DNA of 64,000 nt from Planktothrix sp. FACHB-1365. GTDB lineage: Bacteria > Cyanobacteriota > Cyanobacteriia > Cyanobacteriales > Microcoleaceae. Of the stretch, positions 55,122-63,362 are shown piece after piece. The notes under the pieces were generated by a model. It did no database searches. It was not told the origin of the DNA and worked only from the letters and a program-made list of their open reading frames with translations. Location of the stretch: contig NZ_JACJSC010000001.1 in the NCBI RefSeq assembly GCF_014697575.1, forward strand, positions 248,001 to 312,000, written 5' to 3'. The translations under genes were made by a program, and so were the position numbers. The stretch's first letter is position 1. Each line of letters opens with the position of its first letter.

Positions 55122-55144
55122 GGGTGGGATAATCCCGCCCCTAC
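55122..55144. repeat. Dispersed G/C hairpin ending GCCCCTAC, copy 3
   Basis: GGGTGGGAT, A, ATCCCGCCCCTAC: nine pairs with one T-G wobble, third member of the family at 10613 and 53654. It lies 14 bp from the thiS stop. Confidence 0.6.
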
Positions 55145-55157
55145 GCCGGATAACAAA

Positions 55158-55373
55158 TTAAACGCCGCCTCCAACAATGGTGACAATTTCTAAGACATCT
55201 CCTGATTTGATTTCAGTTTGCTCCCAAAATTGACGATGGAGAATTTCACCGTTATATTCTACAGCAATTAACCGGGGATTTAAACCTTGCTGTTCTAAAA
55301 ATTGGGGAAGTTTCAAACCCGCAGAACAGGTTTTTAATTCTCCATTAACTTTGAGGGTAATGGTTTCAGCCAT
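55158..55373 (-). CDS. thiS: Sulfur carrier protein ThiS
   Basis: 71-aa ubiquitin-like protein ITLKVNGELKTCSAGLKLPQ to the end IVTIVGGGV. ThiS proteins end in Gly-Gly, which is thiocarboxylated to bring sulfur to the thiazole ring of thiamin. Here a Val follows the three glycines, and the stop codon then comes, so the carrier tail is masked unless it is trimmed. It is directly followed by thiE (15 bp), which fits the thiamin pathway. Confidence 0.85.
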   Translation of the reverse strand: MAETITLKVNGELKTCSAGLKLPQFLEQQGLNPRLIAVEYNGEILHRQFWEQTEIKSGDVLEIVTIVGGGV

Positions 55374-55388
55374 GATATCAATTTAGGG

Positions 55389-56459
55389 TTATTTAGGTAA
55401 GACTTTATAGGACTTTAGGTTTCTAAAACGATTGAGTTGAGAGAGGAAATATTGAGTTACTAAAGTCGGTTGTTCTGCATTCATAATAGAACGAACCACC
55501 GCAATGCGATCGCAACCCGTTGCCATAACATCATCCAAATTATTCATATCAATTCCTCCAATAGCAAACCAAGGAATCATTGAATTTTTAACCGCATGAC
55601 GAACATATTCTAAGCCTGCTGCTGCTCTTCCTGCCTTCGTTGGCGTTTCATAAACAGGCCCGACTCCAATATAATCTGCTCCTTCTTGAATTGCCCGTTT
55701 TAGATCTTCAGGACTATGGGTAGACCGACCGATTAATCGTTGGGGGCCAAGGATTTGTCGAGCTAATTCAATGGGAATATCATCTTGTCCTAAATGAACG
55801 CCATCGGCATCAACGGCGACGGCAATATCAACCCGATCATTAACTAAAAATAAGGCATTATAACGATGACACAATTGACATAATTTTTGAGCCGTTTTCA
55901 GTCGAGTTTCATCATCAGAGGTTTTATCTCGATATTGAACTAAAGTTAATCCTCCTTGTAAGGCTGCTTCCACAATCGATAATAATCGTTCTCCTGGGGA
56001 AGTGACTAAATAAAGATAGGAATTCAGTAAAACTTTATGCCGATCATGAGCCAGTAAACGAGTTTCTAAGGTATACACTTGATAGCGCATTTGTTTAAAG
56101 GTTTTGCCCATTTCTGGATGATATAATTTCCCGTATTCTTCCAGAACTCGTAAAGCTTCTTGAACGCGGCAGAAATTGGCTTGTAATAATTGTTCAATTC
56201 CTGAACGTTGTTCTTCTTGGGGATGGGTTAATTCTGTACCCGGATCATCGATTGTATTACGATAGGAACGTAGGTTCATCGTATGCCAACGGGCAACTTC
56301 TTGGCGCAGATGTTTACATTCTTCTGCGAGTTCTCCGCTATTGAGTCCAAACCGACACCATTCTTCAATAATTCTCAACCCTTCACGGGTGCGGTCTAAG
56401 TTGGCATCTAAAATCCGATATAAAATCGGTTGCGCCAAGGGACTATATTGTTCCTCCAT
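55389..56459 (-). CDS. thiE: Thiamine-phosphate synthase with cyanobacterial N-terminal domain
   Basis: 356 aa from the ATG at 56459 (a start at 56492 gives 11 extra residues). The first ~150 residues (PILYRILDANLDRTREGLRIIEEW) are a helical domain special to cyanobacterial ThiE; the C-terminal TIM barrel has LVQYRDKTSDD, LFLVNDRVDIAVAVDADGVH, LGQDDIP and STHSPEDLKRA with IGVGPVYETPT. It couples HMP-PP and thiazole-P to thiamin phosphate. It reads into thiS. I saw no TPP riboswitch in its leader. Confidence 0.92.
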   Translation of the reverse strand: MEEQYSPLAQPILYRILDANLDRTREGLRIIEEWCRFGLNSGELAEECKHLRQEVARWHTMNLRSYRNTIDDPGTELTHPQEEQRSGIEQLLQANFCRVQEALRVLEEYGKLYHPEMGKTFKQMRYQVYTLETRLLAHDRHKVLLNSYLYLVTSPGERLLSIVEAALQGGLTLVQYRDKTSDDETRLKTAQKLCQLCHRYNALFLVNDRVDIAVAVDADGVHLGQDDIPIELARQILGPQRLIGRSTHSPEDLKRAIQEGADYIGVGPVYETPTKAGRAAAGLEYVRHAVKNSMIPWFAIGGIDMNNLDDVMATGCDRIAVVRSIMNAEQPTLVTQYFLSQLNRFRNLKSYKVLPK

Positions 56460-56682
56460 CCAATCTTCCTCAATGAGTGCGTAATGTTCCAATTCAAGAT
56501 ATAATATTGGTCAATTTCAAATTGACCTTCGGTGCGTCGAAACAAAGTTCAAAATTCTTAATAGCCAAAAGGTTAAATTTAAGGCAAAATTAAGGCTGGT
56601 TTGACGCCATTGAAATTTTAAACTAATTTCAGTCCGTCAGAGTCGCTGAATTTTGGCTATCCGTTGTTGTAGTTTGACCCCC

Positions 56683-56745
56683 TGTTGTTATGCTTGGACA
56701 ACCCTAAGCCGTAACTGTCAATGGAAGTACCCAAGCTTAACAACA
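56683..56745. ncRNA. Unassigned structured element, 15-nt arms
   Basis: TGTTGTTATGCTTGG (56683-56697) pairs with CCAAGCTTAACAACA (56731-56745): 14 pairs and a T-T mismatch, with a 33-nt apical region. It is in the space between thiE and the secreted beta-helix gene and could be the leader of the latter. It does not resemble the TPP element or any RNA family I can name; the assignment as RNA is an inference. Confidence 0.4.
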
Positions 56746-56773
56746 AATTCAGGTTCTGAGTGCAACAACGGAA

Positions 56774-58681
56774 ATGATCAATGCTAATCCGAACCTTCAG
56801 TCCTACCCCCCTACAATGACTCGACAACTCGGTATTCCTCAATCTTGTTTATGGTTTGTCCGAACTGCAATGCCATTTTCTTCACCATTTTTATTGAGGG
56901 TATTGCAATCTTTTTCCCCATTACTATTAGTGACTTTGGGGTTAGGATTGTTTCAACCTGTTTCTGGGTTAGCGGTTCCGGTGAAAAATCAACCGATAAC
57001 ACAAGCCAGCAATCGTTCAACGACGGTGATTTATGTGAGTTCAACAACGGGAAATGATCAAGGGCAAGGCACACAACAATCCCCTTTAAGAACGATTACA
57101 AAAGCGTTAAGTTTAGCCCAACGAAATACTGCAATTATTTTAGCACCCGGAACCTATAGTGGCGAAACCGGAGAACAATTTCCGATTATTTTACATGATA
57201 ATATTACCCTGCAAGGCAATCCGAATACAAAGGGCAAAGATGTTGTGATTAAAGGCGGCGGGTTCTACACTAGCCGAACATTTGCCCGCCAAAATATTGC
57301 CGTATTAGGGGCAAATGGCTCAAAAATTAGTGGAGTAACGATTACTAATTCCAGTGACCGAGGCTATGGGTTATGGATTGAATCGAGTTCTTTAATTGTT
57401 TCTCAAAATACCTTTATTGGAAATACCCATGATGGGATTTCTGTGGTGGGAATGAGTGCGCCGATTATTCAAGAGAATTATTTTGCTCAAAATGGTGCAA
57501 ATGGAATGACGATTTATGGAAATTCTCGCCCTGAAATCCGCAATAACGATTTTCAAAATACTGGATTTGGAATTAATATTGCTCAAAATGCAGCCCCTTT
57601 TGTGATCGGAAATCGTGTTGTTGATAATAAAGATGGGGTGGTGATTCAAGCTAACGCTCGACCGATTTTACGCGATAATCAAATTGAACGAAATCAACGA
57701 GATGGAATTGTCGCGATCGCTCAATCTTTACCGGATCTCGGTAATACTCAGGAACCGGGACGCAACGTGATTCGCAATAATGGCCGTTATGATCTCAATA
57801 ACGGAACCCAAGGCCAACAAATTCAAGCCTACGGAAACCAATTATCCACCGCTAAGGTGTTTGGGGCGATTCAAGTGTCAGGAACCTACACCCCCGCCGC
57901 CGCTCCCTCTCCCCTGGTCAGTCAGATCTTAAACTCTCCCGCCCCCTCTCAACAGCCTGTGGCCATTGTTGCCAACGATCCCGCTACCCAGACCCCGATT
58001 AACACCGCTTCCGCCCTTCCGGTCTATCTTCCCGAATCCAATTCAAGGGCTCAAAACCCGATTCCCATTCCCGTTCCCGCCCCAACTCCCACTCAAACCT
58101 CCACTGCCATTCCCATTCCGGTTCCCCCTCCAGAATCTCCGAACTTACCTCCTTTACCGAATACTCGCCGTCCTCCCCAACCTCCCCCAAGACCTACCTC
58201 ATCGGCGGACTCCCTGGCTGGGTCATTAATCTCAACCTTTTCCCGGTTAATCTTAAATCGTCCTTCCCCCCAGTCTCCCTCTCCCCGTTCCCAACCTCAA
58301 CAAACACAACCGATTACCCAGCCGCCTCAACCGACTCAACCCGCTTCCATTGCAGCCATTGGGGTTTTGGCGGTTCCAGGGCCAGATATTCCCATTGGGT
58401 CGGGTGGGGGTTTACTTCCCAATGAGGTCGCCAGTGGGGGGGGTGAAACAATTCCTTTAAGTCCGATGGCTTTGGGCTTAAGGTATCGAGTGGTGGTCGA
58501 AAGTAGTAATGATAGTGAGCTTCGGCGGATTCGTTCAATTGTGCCAGAAGCCTTTCCTACGGTGGTTGCAGGGCGACAAGTTGTTCAAGCGGGAGCATTT
58601 CGAGATCAATATCGGGCCAATTGGCTATTACAACAGTTAACTAGCAATGGATTAAGGGCGAGAATTGAGTTAATGAATTAG
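56774..58681 (+). CDS. Secreted right-handed beta-helix protein with SPOR-like C-terminus (DUF1565)
   Basis: 635 aa by the first ATG; starts at 56816 or 56870 (the latter MPFSSPFLLRVL, just before the hydrophobic segment) are plausible. It has a signal-type hydrophobic segment at about 36-65, then a DUF1565/parallel beta-helix (about 85-340: IYVSSTTGNDQGQGTQQSPL, RTITKALSLAQRNTAII, repeated GNTHDGISVVG, NGANGMTIYGNSRPEIR). A long Pro-rich linker (about 375-555) leads to a C-terminal SPOR-like domain (VVQAGAFRDQYRANWLLQQL). It should sit outside the cell or in the periplasm and could bind sugar or peptidoglycan. No enzyme active site is obvious. Confidence 0.75.
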   Translation: MINANPNLQSYPPTMTRQLGIPQSCLWFVRTAMPFSSPFLLRVLQSFSPLLLVTLGLGLFQPVSGLAVPVKNQPITQASNRSTTVIYVSSTTGNDQGQGTQQSPLRTITKALSLAQRNTAIILAPGTYSGETGEQFPIILHDNITLQGNPNTKGKDVVIKGGGFYTSRTFARQNIAVLGANGSKISGVTITNSSDRGYGLWIESSSLIVSQNTFIGNTHDGISVVGMSAPIIQENYFAQNGANGMTIYGNSRPEIRNNDFQNTGFGINIAQNAAPFVIGNRVVDNKDGVVIQANARPILRDNQIERNQRDGIVAIAQSLPDLGNTQEPGRNVIRNNGRYDLNNGTQGQQIQAYGNQLSTAKVFGAIQVSGTYTPAAAPSPLVSQILNSPAPSQQPVAIVANDPATQTPINTASALPVYLPESNSRAQNPIPIPVPAPTPTQTSTAIPIPVPPPESPNLPPLPNTRRPPQPPPRPTSSADSLAGSLISTFSRLILNRPSPQSPSPRSQPQQTQPITQPPQPTQPASIAAIGVLAVPGPDIPIGSGGGLLPNEVASGGGETIPLSPMALGLRYRVVVESSNDSELRRIRSIVPEAFPTVVAGRQVVQAGAFRDQYRANWLLQQLTSNGLRARIELMN

Positions 58682-58942
58682 TTTGGTTGCTGGTGACAAC
58701 CGATAGCTGTTCAGAATAAGGTGGGGTAGATTTAGGGTTCAAACCTATGTCTGTTCAGGGTTTGAAGTCTATCATCCCCCCTATATGGTTGTCGCAATTC
58801 CTGAAACCTTTACTGAAAGAGGGTTTTAGCTTTTTTTTATTTTTGCCTCTTGCTCAGTTGATGGCTGAAATGATATATTGGGATCAGGTTATCGCAATTG
58901 CACCTTGAAAACTAAATATATTAAGGGTTTCAGAAGCCTGCG
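58682..58942 (+). promoter_or_regulatory. Probable CRISPR leader
   Basis: The AT-rich stretch between the beta-helix gene and the first repeat. The array repeats end in GAAAC, so the leader should lie on this left side. It has a T-rich patch after GGGTTTTAGC (about 58826-58845), two near-identical GGTTRTCGCAATT blocks (58788-58800 and 58887-58899), and ACCTTGAAAACTAAATA close to the array. Promoter hexamers could not be fixed. Confidence 0.55.
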
Positions 58943-61517
58943 GTTATAATAACCACAAATCCCTTTCAGGGATTGAAACAAAATTTGATAGGTATGTTGA
59001 GGTGTTAAAGCCATTACGTTATAATAACCACAAATCCCTTTCAGGGATTGAAACTTATCGGAGTCGAACCCACACCCGACCAACAAAGTTATAATAACCA
59101 CAAATCCCTTTCAGGGATTGAAACAGGATTAGGCGATGAAGAGGGAATTCTCCAATCAGAGTTATAATAACCACAAATCCCTTTCAGGGATTGAAACTTC
59201 CTGATAAATCCATTTAGTCCCTGTTGCAGCCGTTATAATAACCACAAATCCCTTTCAGGGATTGAAACATCTGTAGACGAATTTCGGACATTAACCGGAA
59301 AAGTTATAATAACCACAAATCCCTTTCAGGGATTGAAACGGGTAGCATCATCCCCATTTCTTTGAACGTGTCGTTATAATAACCACAAATCCCTTTCAGG
59401 GATTGAAACCCTTGATTTTTATCTACGCGCAAGCGCCCACGATAGTTATAATAACCACAAATCCCTTTCAGGGATTGAAACACCTCCTACGGGCTTCGGA
59501 GATATGGTTTTTCGCCGTTATAATAACCACAAATCCCTTTCAGGGATTGAAACAAATTAAATCTTTAATCAATTCCCTCTATGGACAGTTATAATAACCA
59601 CAAATCCCTTTCAGGGATTGAAACATGTTCTAAACTTGCTGAACGTGAGGAACATATTAGTTATAATAACCACAAATCCCTTTCAGGGATTGAAACAATA
59701 GATTTAAAAAAGATTCTTTACTTTACTATATTCCTTGTTATAATAACCACAAATCCCTTTCAGGGATTGAAACCAACTTTTTCAGCCGGATTAATATCTA
59801 TAGGAGGAGTTATAATAACCACAAATCCCTTTCAGGGATTGAAACAAACAATTCACCCTCTTTAAGTAATTCCTCATAAGAAGTTATAATAACCACAAAT
59901 CCCTTTCAGGGATTGAAACTTAGGGTTCGCTATTGCTGTAAAATTAGTTAAAAGTTATAATAACCACAAATCCCTTTCAGGGATTGAAACGGACATCTAA
60001 GAGAATGATTAGATTTTATGATGCTAAAGGTTATAATAACCACAAATCCCTTTCAGGGATTGAAACTTTTTGCATAGCTTGACTTTTCAAAGAAGATGTG
60101 GTTATAATAACCACAAATCCCTTTCAGGGATTGAAACATTGCAAAGGAAATGCTATATATGATTGAGACACTGTTATAATAACCACAAATCCCTTTCAGG
60201 GATTGAAACGTAAAAAAGTACCATTTTATCGGCAAGTCGCCGATAGTTATAATAACCACAAATCCCTTTCAGGGATTGAAACAAATTAATTTCCCGAAGT
60301 CTGACAATTAAAGGATCGTTATAATAACCACAAATCCCTTTCAGGGATTGAAACTTGATAGATTAAAAGATAAGCATCATTTAGTTCTGTTATAATAACC
60401 ACAAATCCCTTTCAGGGATTGAAACGGGTGACGGTGCGGCGGCGGGAATATGGTAACGGTTATAATAACCACAAATCCCTTTCAGGGATTGAAACCTGGT
60501 AGCATTCCTTTTGGAGATTTTTCAGTCGTTGTTATAATAACCACAAATCCCTTTCAGGGATTGAAACTTATTTTTAGATTTGGATTTTTTCTTAACAGCA
60601 CCGTTATAATAACCACAAATCCCTTTCAGGGATTGAAACAGATATAATTTGGAAACCCGTTTTTTTGCCACCGATGTTATAATAACCACAAATCCCTTTC
60701 AGGGATTGAAACTGCTACCCTAGAGAATGCTGGGGAGGGGGCTGCCTTGTTATAATAACCACAAATCCCTTTCAGGGATTGAAACTATTGCAACACCACC
60801 AACGCGAAGGCATATTAGTTATAATAACCACAAATCCCTTTCAGGGATTGAAACCCTGTTGTAATGGTTTTAGCAAAATTTAAGGGGTTATAATAACCAC
60901 AAATCCCTTTCAGGGATTGAAACTCATCTCAACGGCGCCGCCTTCCTCTTCCCATCGCTGTTATAATAACCACAAATCCCTTTCAGGGATTGAAACACTC
61001 AAGCGCCTAAACTTTATCAATTTGATTGGCGGTTATAATAACCACAAATCCCTTTCAGGGATTGAAACAACATGACACCAAATGGAACCAGAGCGACTCC
61101 CAGGGCTGGTTATAATAACCACAAATCCCTTTCAGGGATTGAAACAACATCTTGGAAAAGATTAGTGACAGGCACTTTGGTTATAATAACCACAAATCCC
61201 TTTCAGGGATTGAAACTGACAATATTTGAAAATCCATCATCACTCGATAAAGTTATAATAACCACAAATCCCTTTCAGGGATTGAAACTGGCTTTCTGAC
61301 TGATACCACCTCTCTTTGTGTTTCTAGTGGTTATAATAACCACAAATCCCTTTCAGGGATTGAAACTTCAAGGTTTGTTTAAGAGACGCTAACGCTTAAC
61401 TGGTTATAATAACCACAAATCCCTTTCAGGGATTGAAACTTTCGGTAAGTCCTGATCCCCCCAACGGCCGTAAGGAGGGTGTTATAATAACCACAAATCC
61501 CTTTCAGGGATTGAAAC
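58943..61517 (+). CRISPR. CRISPR array, 36 repeats of 37 bp and 35 spacers
   Basis: The 37-bp repeat starts GTTATAATAACC and ends GGGATTGAAAC. It contains a perfect 7-bp stem AATCCCT/AGGGATT with a TTC loop. First repeat 58943-58979, second 59018-59054, last 61481-61517. All 36 copies look identical by eye, including the last, so no degenerate end marks the trailer. Spacers range from 32 to 41 nt and I see no repeated spacer. The repeat style (GAAAC end, hairpin) fits class 1 systems, type I-D or III, but no cas gene occurs in the window. The array ends 22 bp before the stop codon of potC on the opposite strand. Confidence 0.98.
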
Positions 61518-61539
61518 ATCCCCCTTATCCCAATTTGGA

Positions 61540-62382
61540 CTAATTTCTCATTCTTTTTCCTTCCCCTTGACTGCGTAAATATTCCCCAAATATTGCTAAA
61601 AATCCAGAAGCGATAATTAAGATTACACTTAAGGCATTAATATCAGGTTTCACCCCAGTTCTAATCCGACTAAAAATTTCCATCGGTAAAGTATTTGCCC
61701 CACTTCCAGCCGTAAAACTAGCAATTAAAAAATCATCCATACTTAACACAAAAGCCAGTAAACAACCTGATATAATCCCCGGCATTAATTGAGGTAATAA
61801 AACTTGAATAAACGCTTCTAGGGGAGTCGCCCCTAAATCTAATGCAGCTTCTTCTAAATGGGGATCTAAATCTGCTAATCGCGTTGAAACGACTAAGGCA
61901 ACATAAGCCAAACAAAACACCACATGGGCGGCTACAATTGTCCATAAACTCAGGGGAATGGCAACGGCGGCTAAAAACACCAAAGTTGCAACGGCCATAG
62001 CAATATCAGGAATAATTAAGGGTAAATAGGAAACCCCTTGATAAAGTCCTTTTCCGGGGAAACGATAACGGGCTAATCCTACGGCCATTAATGTACCAAT
62101 AACCGCCGCAATTCCGACGGCACAAATGCCCACCGTTAAACTATTTTTTAAAGCGGTTAAAATCCGCGTATCTTGAAATAATTTGATATACCATTCTAAG
62201 GTAAATCCCTCCCACCCTGCACTATATCGAGATTTATTAAAGCTATAAAACGTTAAAACAAAAATCGGCAGGTACATATAAAAAAACATTAAACCGACGA
62301 AAATCACCTGCCAAGAAATTCTAAACTTTGGTTTAGAAGCCATATCCAACATCTCCTCTGGTTGTTGTTGAACGTTTTGCAT
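61540..62382 (-). CDS. potC: Polyamine ABC transporter permease PotC
   Basis: 280 aa, about six membrane helices. The inner-membrane permease signature is the EAA-type loop LEEAALDLGATPLEAFIQVLLPQ, where it contacts the ATPase. It transports spermidine or putrescine together with PotB and the ATP-binding PotA (not in the window). It follows potB by 19 bp. The stop is 22 bp from the last CRISPR repeat, and both are transcribed towards each other. Substrate preference is by family only. Confidence 0.9.
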   Translation of the reverse strand: MQNVQQQPEEMLDMASKPKFRISWQVIFVGLMFFYMYLPIFVLTFYSFNKSRYSAGWEGFTLEWYIKLFQDTRILTALKNSLTVGICAVGIAAVIGTLMAVGLARYRFPGKGLYQGVSYLPLIIPDIAMAVATLVFLAAVAIPLSLWTIVAAHVVFCLAYVALVVSTRLADLDPHLEEAALDLGATPLEAFIQVLLPQLMPGIISGCLLAFVLSMDDFLIASFTAGSGANTLPMEIFSRIRTGVKPDINALSVILIIASGFLAIFGEYLRSQGEGKRMRN

Positions 62383-62401
62383 AATATTTTCCTAATTTCT
62401 A

Positions 62402-63313
62402 TTAGCGAGAAGGTCGAGTATCCCCATATTTAATTAAAAGTGCGATCGCAATACTGACTCCAAATATTAACACCATACTTAATGCTGAACCAAAGCCCCA
62501 ATTTTGAGTTAAGCCTAAAAATTGATTATAAATTAACCGCGAAACCGTCATACTTGAGGCTCCCCCCAATAATTCGGGGTCTACAAAATCCCCCAAGGAA
62601 CTAATAAAAACTAACAATGAACCCGCAGCAATACCGGGTAAAGTTTGGGGAACTGTGACTTTCCAAAAGGTTTCAACAGGTCGCGCGCCTAAATCCGCAG
62701 ACGCTTCTAATAAACGCCGATCTAATTTTTCTAAAGAGGCATATAAAACCGTGACCATATAAGGTAAATAACTATAGGCCATACCAATTAAAACCGCCGG
62801 AGTTCGATTCAATAATTCTAAAGCAGGTAATCCAATTAATCCTAAAACTGAATTTAAAACCCCCGTTGGTCTTAATATGGTAATCCAAGCATAGGTTCTT
62901 AATAAAGAAGATGTCCACAACGGTAAAACAAAGGCTAATAAGATTACATTTCGCCAGCGTTTGGGAGCTAATTGAGCAATCCAATAAGCAACGGGAAATC
63001 CTAATAATAAACACAAGACTGTGGTTCCAAAGGCAAAATATAGCGATCGCCAAATCACTAATAAATTAATCGGTTCAAATACCCGCAAATAATTATCAAT
63101 ACCATTGGGAATGACTAAATCCCCAGGACGAATATCCTTAACTAAACTCAGTTCAAAAATTAGTAATGTTGGGAATACTAATAAGAGTAATAACCACAAC
63201 CCAGACGGCCCTAATAAAACTAAAGGCCCAAGCCATTGAGACGCTCGTTGTCGCCATCCCTTTTTAACAGGTTGTGGAGGAGAAGTCATTGGGGTTTTTG
63301 TGGAAATAGCCAT
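62402..63313 (-). CDS. potB: Polyamine ABC transporter permease PotB
   Basis: 303 aa, six or so membrane helices. The EAA-type loop is LLEASADLGARPVETFWKVTVPQTLPG. N-terminal cytosolic tail of about 30 residues (KKGWRQRASQWLG). It forms the transmembrane pair with PotC and follows potD by about 49 bp, all on one transcript presumably. No unusual feature. Confidence 0.9.
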   Translation of the reverse strand: MAISTKTPMTSPPQPVKKGWRQRASQWLGPLVLLGPSGLWLLLLLVFPTLLIFELSLVKDIRPGDLVIPNGIDNYLRVFEPINLLVIWRSLYFAFGTTVLCLLLGFPVAYWIAQLAPKRWRNVILLAFVLPLWTSSLLRTYAWITILRPTGVLNSVLGLIGLPALELLNRTPAVLIGMAYSYLPYMVTVLYASLEKLDRRLLEASADLGARPVETFWKVTVPQTLPGIAAGSLLVFISSLGDFVDPELLGGASSMTVSRLIYNQFLGLTQNWGFGSALSMVLIFGVSIAIALLIKYGDTRPSR

Positions 63314-63362
63314 AGTTTTGTTGTCGGTTTTTGGTTGTGGGTTAACGGTTAATAGTCAACAC

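Noticed and set aside
55389-56773. TPP riboswitch for thiS-thiE
   Set aside because: No CTGAGA-type P3 or conserved pyrimidine-sensing core was found on the minus strand upstream of thiE.
56759-57061. Direct repeat CAACAACGG(G)AAATGATCAA at about 56763 and 57042
   Set aside because: A 20-bp near match with no similarity on either side; too short to call a duplication, though it lies at the start of the beta-helix gene.
59055-59087. A tRNA gene in the array
   Set aside because: Only a T-loop-like patch is present; the spacer is 33 nt and has no acceptor, D or anticodon arms.
58889-61299. Several short ORFs on both strands through the array, with repeated peptides such as FQSLKGICGYYN or NHKSLSGIE
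   Set aside because: They are translations of the CRISPR repeats and spacers, not genes.
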